This document shows, piece after piece, positions 43,827-53,540 of a DNA stretch of 64,000 nucleotides. The translations under genes and the position numbers were made by a program. The stretch comes from Yponomeuta sedellus (lineage: Eukaryota > Arthropoda > Insecta > Lepidoptera > Yponomeutidae), in assembly GCA_934045075.1 (NCBI GenBank), contig OW203747.1:6654357-6718356 (forward strand). Reading direction: 5' to 3'. Position 1 is the first letter of the stretch; every line of letters starts with the position of its first letter. Below the pieces are notes generated by a model, which was not told the origin of the DNA, made no database searches, and saw only the letters and a program-made list of their open reading frames with translations.

Positions 43827-44135
43827 ATTGCACACACACACACACACACATACACTTCTATACCTAAAATATTCAGAGATATTTTTTTCTTTCTTTTTTA
43901 AAAGATCAATTATGTTTTGTACAATTTTTGGTTTTAGTTTGGATTTTGATTCATTCTGCATGCATGTAAATCTAAATACTATACAAAATTTAGAATGTAC
44001 TTTACTCATTAAGCTTAACAATGTAATAATAAGGAAGAGCGGGGTATCTGTAACACAGGTTTCGACTTAGTACAGAGCCCCAATGACGTGTAAACTGTAA
44101 CCGCTGCTTATTGAGTAAAGATTATATTATTATTA
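43827..44135 (+). mobile_element. Family I element, copy 2
   Basis: (CA)n start, then base-for-base close to 27763-28100, ending in (TTA)n after gagtaaagattatatt. Confidence 0.65.
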
Positions 44136-44500
44136 TTATTATTATTTATTTATTGAATTTTGTAACATTATTTATGCAATCTATAAACGTCTCACTGCAG
44201 TTCACGGGCCTTCTCTCAGAGAGAGAGTATGGGCATAATTACCAACGGTGCCCACCGCGGATTGACAATTTCAAGCGCAGAGGTATTTGATCACGTCACC
44301 TGTTGGTTGGCTAGAATAAAATACTATTTAGTATTAAGCCCGCCAATAGGGATGTGGACTAATGTTCGGAATGGATTTTGTTTCATAGATAGACGCTATT
44401 TAAACACGAAAAAAATAATTTCATGAAAAAATACATCACTTAATTAAAACTACTTTTTAAAATTCCCGCCAAAACGTTCTAAACTAACGCGTGAGTATGA

Positions 44501-44827
44501 TGACGTCACAGACCGATAAACAATCTCGCGCTCTATGAAAGTTAACCTGATATTCAGTGAATTCTTACGAATAAATAAGTTTTCTGAAAGGTGTAAAAAT
44601 GAATACGATGTACAAATGCTGTGCAGTACCCATGTGTAAAAGTACGTCAATAAGTACGCCGCAAAAAATGTTCATAAATGTTCCAAAAATTGCTAAAATA
44701 AGGAGAAAGTGGCTAACGCTTGCTAGTTATAATATTACAATAATATTATAATAATATCGTTGAAATTAGTTCGCCGGTGATACTTTTGACTACGTGAGCT
44801 TGTTTTGTTTAGCGGTCAGTGACGTCA
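44501..44827. mobile_element. Candidate DNA element with THAP exon between inverted repeats
   Basis: tgacgtcacagaccgataaa plus caa at 44501-44523 is inverted with two mismatches at 44805-44827. Between them lies a THAP-like frame. P-type transposases begin with a THAP domain, so a deleted P-like element is one reading. A host THAP gene exon is another. Confidence 0.45.
44599..44751 (+). pseudogene. THAP-type zinc-finger N-terminus, truncated
   Basis: A 50-residue frame, MNTMYKCCAVPMCKSTSIST then PQKMFINVPKIAKIRRKWLT. Cys8, Cys13, Pro29 and Trp39 fall in the same spacing as the invariant Cys5, Cys10, Pro26 and Trp36 of human THAP1. The later Cys-x2-His of the C2CH zinc site is missing because the frame ends in AT-rich sequence. 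It is either an exon whose partner is elsewhere, or a deleted transposase or gene. THAP domains bind DNA. Confidence 0.5.
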
Positions 44828-45176
44828 CCCGCGCTTTGATTGACGTTCGCAGTCACGTGATAATGGGTATTAAATAATGCAATTTAAACTATTTTTATTT
44901 ATTTTATGGCAAATAAATATATTCTTAGAATGTTATCATACGTTTTTAAATACGGTCTTTAATTAAAAAAAAAATACTTAACATGAATTGGTAACATGTG
45001 TCAACATCCGTATTGTACAATCTTTACAGGTACAATAAAGAATTTAATAATAATAATAATATTTGAATACTTCAGAAACTTCTTTTTAGAGACTCCTCAT
45101 GATGTCTTCGTTCGCTGTTAGCGAGTGGTAGATAGTAGTTATTGTAGAAATTATTTATTTATAATAGGTAATATAA

Positions 45177-45216
45177 GACGTTGAATAGATTATGAAAATT
45201 ATCTATTCAACGTCTC
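45177..45216. repeat. Perfect 15-bp-arm hairpin
   Basis: agacgttgaatagat, loop tatgaaaatt, and the exact reverse complement. Confidence 0.95.
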
Positions 45217-45406
45217 CGAAAAGCGGGATCAACCACCAAAGCCGACGAGAATTCACCCGTAGAGCAGCGACGCAGGAAGTAGCCCGGATAATCCGGGAAG
45301 CATTATTTTGATGACGTCACCGGCCCACCTGCCCCTGCCCCCCTCGAGAGCCGCCCCCTCGCCGCCCACCCTTGATGCAAATACCGGACAGAAGGTGACG
45401 AAAGGT

Positions 45407-45548
45407 GCTACAAGAAAAATCCTTGACTTTTTGTGTGGCCTCCATCCACACCACACATTTGTACGATATCAAGCCTTGTACATTGATATCGTACAAATGT
45501 GTGGTGTGGATGGAGGATAAACAAAATGTCATGGATTTTTCTTGTAGC
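45407..45548. repeat. 66-bp-arm hairpin
   Basis: Arms 45407-45472 and 45483-45548 pair with about five mismatches and a 10-base loop (gccttgtaca). The inner 36 bp are perfect. It would form a long RNA hairpin if transcribed. Confidence 0.95.
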
Positions 45549-45557
45549 AACTTTCGG

Positions 45558-45760
45558 GGACATCCCCACAACTAGGGCATGGGTTTCTGCCTTCCTCGCA
45601 GGAAGGTTAGGCCATACTCCACCACGGAGGCCAAGTCCGGGTTGGTGGAGAATTGTAAGACAGTGGTGTGCCTTACCGTCAGAAGTTATCAAGCCGCCCA
45701 TAAGGCCTCTGATATGGCTTAACTATTGCCATTACATTGACAGCCGGTACCAACGCCTTC
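45558..45760 (-). mobile_element. Family B SINE, head missing
   Basis: Tail to body (aaggttaggccatactccac ... cagccggtaccaacg) starting just beyond the hairpin. Confidence 0.75.
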
Positions 45761-46326
45761 TGAATTCTGAAACGGTTCTGGGTTCACAAATGATCCTTCT
45801 GGTCTCTCTGGTTTGTGGCCGTAGTGAGTGAAATAAAGGGAACTTGGAAAGGTTTTTCATAACGAGGCGGCGGCGTAACACTGAGCGGGCGAAGTGGTGG
45901 CCGTACGTACGTAATAATATGGGAGATTGTATTTTTAGATTTCACGACTTATGAATTGAATTCTCGAACCAAATTACCTACCGTACATTTTACTGATATG
46001 TTAATTTTTTTACGCGTCGTTTCTTTTCGGTTCTGCTGCTGGGCAAAGGGCTGTTCCGACTTGAGCCAGATTTTTGTCTCCTGGGAGCCAATTCTCACTT
46101 CATTAGCAAATAATTCGTTACTACTCTTTAGGCTTATGACTTGAATTCTACGAATTCTAACTCTAATTAATCTGTATTTTGAACGCCATGCTAGATTGAA
46201 TTCGATTGGATGAGAAAATAATTTTTTAAAACCTATTTAGAGGCCAAAAACTCCACCCATGCCGGACAAATGTGTAAGCTTCGAATATTTTGCGTCTACG
46301 CTTTCAATTCGCATGGGCGAGAATCG

Positions 46327-46374
46327 GCTTCCTGGACCATTTTAGACCACTTCCTGGACCATTTTAGACCACTT
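46327..46374 (+). repeat. Short tandem duplication
   Basis: cttcctggaccattttagac with cac occurs twice in a row. Confidence 0.85.
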
Positions 46375-46451
46375 TGTGGACTAGGTCTTTTGAGGCATGA
46401 GTGGGGCCGAAGAGAACAGCACAGACTTTTATTCCGTTGTTTCAAAATGTA

Positions 46452-46603
46452 CTGACAGCTGTTAAGCCATGTCAGAGGCCTTATGGACGGCTTGATAACT
46501 GTAAGGCCCGCCACTGTCTCTCAAACTTCCACTAAGCCGGACTTGGCCCCCGTGGTGGAGTATGGCCTAACCTTCCTGCGATGCAGGAAGAGACCCGTGC
46601 CGC
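46452..46603 (+). mobile_element. Family B SINE, both ends missing
   Basis: Body to gaagagacccgtgcc, where the tail is replaced by a family C element. Confidence 0.75.
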
Positions 46604-46858
46604 GTCGTCAGGCTATACTGGTCCACTGCTGGGCATAGCCCACCCCTAATGAGCGCCACGTTGTGCTATCATAAGGGGTAATGCCCATAATCCCCACGCT
46701 GGGCATGCGGGTTGGGGATCGCAGTTCGGTGGAATTGTACTGCAGGGGGCGCTGCTGCCCACCTGGTTTGTGTCCCTTAGTCGCCTTTTACGACACCCGC
46801 GCGAAGAATTTGGTTGGTGCTATTCTCTAGGCCGACACCACACAGCAACGCAGTAGGT
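46604..46858 (-). mobile_element. Family C SINE, full length
   Basis: From the tail gcgtcgtcaggctatactgg to the head ggccgacaccacacagcaac. It joins the B SINE inside the shared cagcagtggg-like tail motif. Confidence 0.8.
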
Positions 46859-47349
46859 ACGTACAAAGGGTGTATATACTAGTAATCATCAAAAAATAAT
46901 TGACAACCCGACTGCTGAGCATGGTTGAGCCAAGCAGGCGGGACCAAAAATCAAAACTGTGTGATTCTGGGATAGTCCCACCCGCCCGCTTTTTCGGGTG
47001 TTTATTTTCATTTCAGTCTTTTTCAGTTAAAATTCTTCTCTATTACTAAGTATTAGTACTTGTAAGTACCTATAACTGAATATACGGATTTTACGAGCCT
47101 TACTTTGCTGTTTTCTTTTTGTTTTCTTTTTCGCGTTTGCCCTTTTCGGCCCTTTTCAAGATTCTATCGTCAATTACATCGAACCCTAATTTAGGGATTA
47201 CACGTTCCTCGAGCGTTATTTACTGAAAGCCAATCTTTTCAGGAACACCATTGAATTTGTTGCAGAACATTTTTCATCCAAAAAGTCTAGCTTATTTTGT
47301 AGGTACGTGTATTTTTTTCTTTGAAAAAGTACAGTGTTTTTCTTTGAAA

Positions 47350-47470
47350 AAGTCCAAAGGTTGTCTGGAAGAGATCACTTTTAGTGATAAGGCCGCCATT
47401 TGTACTCTTAGGTTAAGAAATATCTGTGTAATTTCCATTTTTATGTACAATAAAGTGTTCTCTATCTCTA
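47350..47470 (+). mobile_element. Family J LINE 3' end
   Basis: aaaggttgtctggaagagat, tagtgataaggccgccat, tgtacaataaagtgttctct and a short (CTAT)n tail. Confidence 0.6.
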
Positions 47471-47747
47471 TCTACAGTTTAAAATTAGCTTTCCACACTT
47501 CTACAAAACACAATCACTTGGCCTGGTCCCAAACTAGGATGCCCTGTACTATGGTTACCAATCAAGGTCATCACTAGCCTGAAAATACACCCAGACTGAG
47601 GTAGGTCTATCAATATTACTACGTCTTATCCTGCCGAAGGTCGTGGATTTGGTTTTCACTGGGGACGACGAACATTTGTACAAATTGCCTCAGTCTGGGT
47701 GCTTCCAATGCAATATTTGAAAACAAAAGTTCTCAATCAGTGAGTCC

Positions 47748-48175
47748 TACCTGTGATGACCTACGGAACCGAGTAATGGACACTCACGGTCCACCAGTTA
47801 AAAGTCGCTCAGCGAGCTATGGAGAGAGCTATGCTCGGAGTTTCTCTGAAGGATAGGATTCGTAACGAATGCATCCGACATAGAACCAAAATTATCGACA
47901 TAGCTCAGAGAATTAGCGAGCTGAAGTGGCAGTGGGCTGGCCATATCTCGCGAAGAACCGACAATCTTTGGAGTAAACATGATCTTGAGTGGAGACCGCG
48001 ACTCGGAAACGTAGTGTAGGACGCCCTCCGACCAGGTGGAATGACGATCTGCGAAAAACTGCCGGCAGATGCTGAATGCGGCATGCTAAAAACAGAGCGC
48101 TATGGCGCTCATGAGGGGAGGGCTATGTCCAGCAGTGGACTACATAATATAGCCTGAAGAAGAAGAAGAAGGGTG
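47748..48175 (+). mobile_element. Family H LINE 3' end with (GAA)n tail
   Basis: Plus-strand coding remnant AMLGVSLKDRIRNECIRHRT, DIAQRISELKWQWAGHISRR, then a frameshifted GRPP region. It ends tgtccagcagtggactacat and gaagaagaagaagaag. The last about 60 bases are those of family C. Confidence 0.8.
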
Positions 48176-48266
48176 TTTCCAAGTTTGTGATATCCTTCCC
48201 TGATTGCATAGCAAAGGGTATTCTAGTTTGGAACCAAGACGAGTGATGGTGTTGAGTGGAAGTTAT

Positions 48267-48313
48267 TTACGTAGATGCAAAGGTAAGTTACTCTTACCTC
48301 TGCATCTACGTAA
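48267..48313. repeat. 21-bp-arm hairpin
   Basis: ttacgtagatgcaaaggtaa with a final g, loop ttact, and its reverse complement with one mismatch. The right arm continues into a family D 3' end (taatgagatgattta). Confidence 0.9.
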
Positions 48314-48479
48314 TGAGATGATTTAATTTAATATCGGGCGAATGTGGGTGGTAGGGTAGCGTAGTAGCGTCTAATAGCACTTTCATTTACATTACCTCAC
48401 CTTAGATGGGTTACCCTTAAAGGGCTACACTCAAGTGAGATCCCTATCTCTCGGACGCTGCCGTGCCTGGGACTTTGTT

Positions 48480-49205
48480 TTAGATGCATGGATGTCTCGG
48501 AAGCGCGAGATTTAGGTTCGATTTCCAGTGCGCGCTTAGACTTTCACTGGGCGAGCCTACTCGTAAAACACTTATCTGCGGATGGGTTTATTATTGAGGT
48601 GCCTTTTTCTTACCTCTGAGATCGGTCTTAAATGTCCTCTTAAATACGCTCTTAATCAGTATTATTAAGTTCATGTAAAATAATTAGTTTATAAATTTAA
48701 TTTTCACTTCAATTACTAATAATCGATATTGTTGACTTTATATAAAAATAATTGCCTATTTTGGAACGTAACTTCATAATTAACTTTTGTAATTTTTGCC
48801 GAGGGTAGTAAACTAACCGTTATTGCTTTCTAAAAGACGCCTATCACCTCAGTCATCCGGGACCACGGCACCTGAAAAAGTGCCGAAACGTCGGAAAATT
48901 GTAAAAATGTAATGAACGAGCATAAATGCGTGTAAAAACAGTTTTAATTATGTCTACTGCTCGTGTTAACCTTAGAAAATACTATACGCTCTTAAGTTTT
49001 CTGTTTTGTTTCAAACAGCAACTTAAAATGGGCTACCTCAGAGATAAGTGCCCTTGATCTTTTTTATTTTATTCATTCGTTTTATTTTGGACCACTATTG
49101 ACTAATTTCTCACTTCAAAAACTAATAGACACAAAATCAAAGTCTTATTTCGTCTCAAAGGATATCTCTCGTAGAACTACAATTCATGGTCTACATGTTA
49201 ACTCC
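48480..49205. other. No gene recognised
   Basis: Unassigned apart from a weak box B-like tttaggttcgatttcc at 48510 and the accgaaacgtcgg-type repeat at 48835-48900. Confidence 0.4.
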
Positions 49206-49210
49206 ATGTT

Positions 49211-49436
49211 TAGTCTGTTAGCTTTTAGAATATACCTCGGCTGCTATCGGATAGAATCGGATATATTCGTGTAATAGAAATATCGGAACTAATATGACAC
49301 TTAATTTTGAAATCGGAGCTAATACCACACTAATTTCGAAATCAGAACTCGATCATCAGTACCAAAACCGGCGAAAATTGGCGAAAACCGAAGCCTACTC
49401 TAGAACCCGAAATATATTCTAAAAGCTAACAGACTA
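49211..49436. mobile_element. 226-bp MITE, copy 2 (opposite orientation to 38548)
   Basis: Same termini (gtctgttagcttttagaata and its inverse) and exactly the same length as copy 1. The outermost bases have C-to-T and G-to-A changes. Confidence 0.7.
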
Positions 49437-49942
49437 TACATTTCAAAGTCGATCAACCCACAGATTACCGAGTAGACTCTGCTACGCAATGTACCTCGAA
49501 TCGTCATAACAAACTACGAATTGTAATTTTATGAAACTCTGCCTAGGACAGTGTTTTAGGATCATCGCCCAACCCTTTCTCAAGGCGGGTCGATTGGAGT
49601 CATAATATGGAAATAGGATGTCCTAACCCGCGGGATGTTTTATTAGATAACTCCTATATAAATAAAAGGAACTGGAGTGACATAATAAATAAGGGTTGAA
49701 CGAGGAAAGTGTATTCACAAAAAGTATTGTTACTAACCCTGCCTTATAATAAGAAGGATTACGAGATTGATTACACAAACGCTGTTGTGCCTATGTGTGA
49801 TTCTACACAATATGGGGTTTACGCAATTGCAGTTATCTTTAGTTACACATTACTGACATTTCAACATTAAGTAAGAGTAATTTAAGGCGCTTAGGGGCGC
49901 TAACTAGCGCCACAAATGGAATAAAAATCCTAACTTGTGTTA

Positions 49943-49976
49943 TAATACTTTTGATCTTTTTAGATCAAAAGTATTA
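49943..49976. repeat. Perfect 15-bp-arm hairpin
   Basis: taatacttttgatct, 4-base loop, agatcaaaagtatta. Confidence 0.95.
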
Positions 49977-50019
49977 CACAGAAGGCGATATGGTAAACAT
50001 GAGAAATCTTAATATCTGT

Positions 50020-50195
50020 GGAAGGTTAGGCCATACTCCACCACGGGGTCCGAGTCCAGGTTTATGGCGGATTGTAAGACTGTGACGGGCCTTACTGTCA
50101 GAAGTTATCAAGCCACCAACGGCTTAACGTGCCTTGCAAAGCACGGAAGCGCTCGGAAAAATGCCACTAGCGGTAGTCACGGTAGTCAGTAACAG
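50020..50195 (-). mobile_element. Family B SINE fragment
   Basis: Body from ggaaggttaggccatactcc to the start of the head (gccactagcggtagtcacgg), with an internal deletion. Confidence 0.7.
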
Positions 50196-50606
50196 TACCT
50201 ATCGCCTTCTGTGATATGAATACCACCACGAATACTTTTGACATGCGTTAATGGATATTACCGATATTCTGCATCAGTAATACTGGAAAATATCAGTATT
50301 CGGCCCTACCACCCACATTCGCCCGATATTAAATTAAATCAAGTTTTTAACATAAATAATTTACATTCGTTTGTTGAATATCAATGGACCGTGTAAAATG
50401 TAAGCCGCTGCCTTCGGGCCGTAACGTAGTGGAGAAAAAGGCAGCAGGAAAAAAGCTCCACTCTGCATCTTTCCTCAAGTCATATTAAATCTAATACGAG
50501 TACATCAGTTGCCACCTAAACGTCAGATAAAGATTTCATGACTGCTCTTTCATCTTTCTTCCTTCATCCTCTCCCTATTTGCAAACTAACGGAACATTTT
50601 TGACGA

Positions 50607-50840
50607 CCTTGGTGGCGCAGCGGTTTGGCACGCTGACTGTAAAACCGAAGGTCTCGGGTTCGATCCCCAGCCGGGTCAAACTAGGTAACGAACTTTTCTA
50701 GATTTTCTCGGGTCTTGGATTTTATCTATGTATTTATTATAAATAATCTATCGTCGAGTTAACACCTATAACACAAGTCATTTAGTGGTACTTAGTATAG
50801 GGCTAACGAGATCAGTGTAATATGTCCATGAATATATATT
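50607..50840 (+). mobile_element. Family E tRNA-headed SINE, full length
   Basis: Colinear with 11212-11455: tggtggcgcagcggtttggc, ggtctcgggttcgatcccca, ttagtatagggctaacgaga and atgtccatgaatata. Confidence 0.8.
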
Positions 50841-52150
50841 TTTTTTCTCGATTCTAGTCACTACATCACTACATCCTCTATTAATATTATCCATCTTCAA
50901 TATTTTACGGTCAAATAGTAAAAGTTTTATTATAAGTTACAATATCCTTAGTAATGCCACTTGCAGAATATAACATCGAGTTTCGAACGTCTCATTTTAG
51001 AGATGGTTTTCCGGATAACCAGTTTTTACGTTATCCGGGTCAGGTCCGTGAATTTTACGATTTGGCAGGTTTTTCTCTTAGCCCCCTCTCACATGGACTC
51101 TTCTGGTTCTCTGCCAATAACTACTGATTGTATAGGAGGCGAGGGTCGCCAGTTTTCCTCGCCAGTTTTTGTTCAGTAAAACTACCGATGATCAACTGCC
51201 TCCTGGTGAAAGAATATGTTCGATCAGAAGGGTAACTTCATTCAAAATCGCTCGTTGTGTTTTTTAACTATCTATGTTAGTTGCTTCTAATTTAACCCAT
51301 AACATAAGCAAGATGAAATGGCGGTGGGCTGCTTATATATGCTGAAGAAGTCATAAATATAAATAACTTATTTGACAAATAAATAAACTAATTACATAAA
51401 CTGCTGATGCAATAGCTAGAGTACAAATATTGTCGAGTAAACAAACTATAAAATGCAGTGTAGCGCTTTAATGCAAACTCTCCCATCTTAATTAGTAATG
51501 GAAAATTCAAGTGAACGTCAGCACGGGTTCTGACGTAGAATGAAGAAAATAAAAGGGAATACGTTACAAAATAATGACTTAAGTCTTTTTAAGACCCCCT
51601 TAGGTTTCATGCGAAGCTAGAGATTAAAAGATAAAAAATATTTATTTGCAGTAACTAACCATCTCGTGGATGCCCTGCCCACGCTTCGTCGCCCGGTCCG
51701 TGGGCGCCAGTTAAGCTTCTGTAGTATCATAATTTTTAAGCCTCACAATAAAACAGGCGTTAGGCGGGCTGCCAAAATTTTAACCCGGTTTTTATTTCAG
51801 CATACCAATCACGTCAGCGCCGCCTGGAATCCAAAGTTATTCCTAACGAAAATACGGTCTGGAAAATTTCTAGCTATAAATTGCCCCTTGGGGGTTAAGA
51901 TTTGTGTGTTTATCCGAAGAAAGTTGGGAATGATCCGTGCCAATTTTATTATATAAATCAATTTTGAATTACGTTCGTGTCTCCACAATTTGCCGCTTTT
52001 CCAATTGAATTGTGAACTTATGCTATGACTATTAGATTGTTTTTTCGTTCATCGTTAGCGAGAAAAAAGTTTTAATTACAAATTTTAGAAAGTACTTACT
52101 TGAGTATCTATGTGTTTAATTATTTTTAGAGAAATTTCAGGAGACAGGAC
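50841..52150. other. No gene recognised
   Basis: Open frames here (for example 51666-51956) have no features I can recognise. Confidence 0.35.
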
Positions 52151-52152
52151 AA

Positions 52153-52382
52153 AGCGCTCGTGGCCAAGCCGAAACGATTGATTGAAATCAATCACTTGAG
52201 TTAAGCAACAAACTGGTCAACAGGCGCGGTCAGGTGCAGGATAGGTGACCATCCTGTGACCACCGCTTAGTCAGTAGTAGACTATTGGCCTTTTTCTCAA
52301 GCGCTTCCGTGCTTCGCAATGCACGTTAAGCCGTTAAGCCACGTGGTTCAGCAGTAGGGATATACAATGGTTGATATCGACG
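52153..52382 (+). mobile_element. Family B 5S-SINE, body deleted
   Basis: Good head (aaagcgctcgtggccaagcc, cttgagttaagcaacaaact, then ggcgcggtcagg and ggataggtgacc), little body, tail cagcagtagggatatacaat. Box A and box C spacing is stretched by an insertion of about 12 bases. Confidence 0.75.
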
Positions 52383-52982
52383 AGGACGTTAGTTAAGTAT
52401 TCACTTACTGTAACGCTCAACCCCGGAATCGGCGGCTTCTTCATCTAATTTGTTAATTCGTCTCTTATATTCAAGCGTTTGAGGGTAAATGCCTACATCC
52501 AGCAGTGGGCAGCGGTGAGTTGATAATAACGAAGACTCAAGCTTTTAACAGATTTGAAAGAAATTGGAATAGATAGATCGGAACTTATTAAACTCCATTT
52601 CGACGGTTAAAAGGATATAGGGCATAAGCGACCTTTTTTTCTAAACTGACTTTTGAATGCCATCTCACTTGAAAAAAAAAACTGCGTCGAATGCGCTTAC
52701 TCCCACGGCTCTACAATGACTTTATTGTCGCTTGTCTCCAAGCAAAAAACTGGGTTTTTAGATGTCGTTTTGGTGTTACCGACCTATTTTTAGGTCGTTT
52801 TTTCCTTAACGGCACTTGTATCCCTGTAAAAATGGCATCAACTTTGGCCTCTAGTCGGTAATGTCTTTTTACTTCCTACCGGTGTGGAGCTTCTGGGCGC
52901 TTACGGTTCTTTACCAGAAGCAACTATTTTTAAAGTTGGAACTAATGTCTCTTTACCTTTCTCGTCAAAAACATTAAGCGTT

Positions 52983-53225
52983 GGTTATACCTTACTGCCA
53001 TTTGCAAATTTACAATACAGCTGTCGCTTATAGGCAACTACTTAAAACTAATTAATATTGAATTGTCGATTATACCCTATTACCATTCTAAAGTTTGCCA
53101 TACAGTTGTCGCTTATAGGCAATTACTAAAACCTATTTACTATTTAACTATTGGTTATACCCTACTACCATTTACAACGTAATACAACTCTGTTACTTAC
53201 GCCGTATTACTTTACAAGGATATTT
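52983..53225 (+). repeat. Iterated taccctattacc-type motifs, left half
   Basis: ggttataccttactgccatt (52983), gattataccctattaccatt (53070), ggttataccctactaccatt (53152) and ttacgccgtattactttac (53202), with gtcgcttataggcaa in two of the gaps. Confidence 0.6.
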
Positions 53226-53324
53226 TATGAATTGGTGCGTATGCCAATTTGTATCACATAATCAGGTCTCTGTTGTTCTCGGGTACCTATTTAGCGAGTC
53301 GTTTATCCCAAAATCAGTCGGTAA

Positions 53325-53540
53325 TTTCACGCCTGTGTCCCAGAGAGGTAGACAGAGACTAAGGCTTGCCACTTGCCACGATCTTTGCACACCTCTTTCG
53401 CTTCATCTACATTCATAAGTCGTTGCATGCGCATGTCGCTCTCCGGTTGTAGGTACTTTTTATCCGGCCCTTTGCCAACACGTCCCCAATTTGGTCTACT
53501 TATGTGCGCCTAGGGCGTCCCCTACCGAATGTTCCACTCT
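53325..53540 (-). mobile_element. Family G-related LINE 3' end
   Basis: Minus strand reads GRPRRT-like and MNVDEAKEVCKDRGKWQALVS-like remnants, ending in ggcgtgaaatta. It abuts the RTE element. Confidence 0.65.

Noticed and set aside
45308..45520. A proline-rich 70-residue frame (HLPLPPSRAAPSPPTLD)
   Set aside because: It runs into the 66-bp-arm hairpin and has a competing frame on the other strand; no family features.
51666..51956. 96-residue frame as a host exon
   Set aside because: No recognisable domain and no supporting splice or context evidence; listed only as an unassigned stretch.
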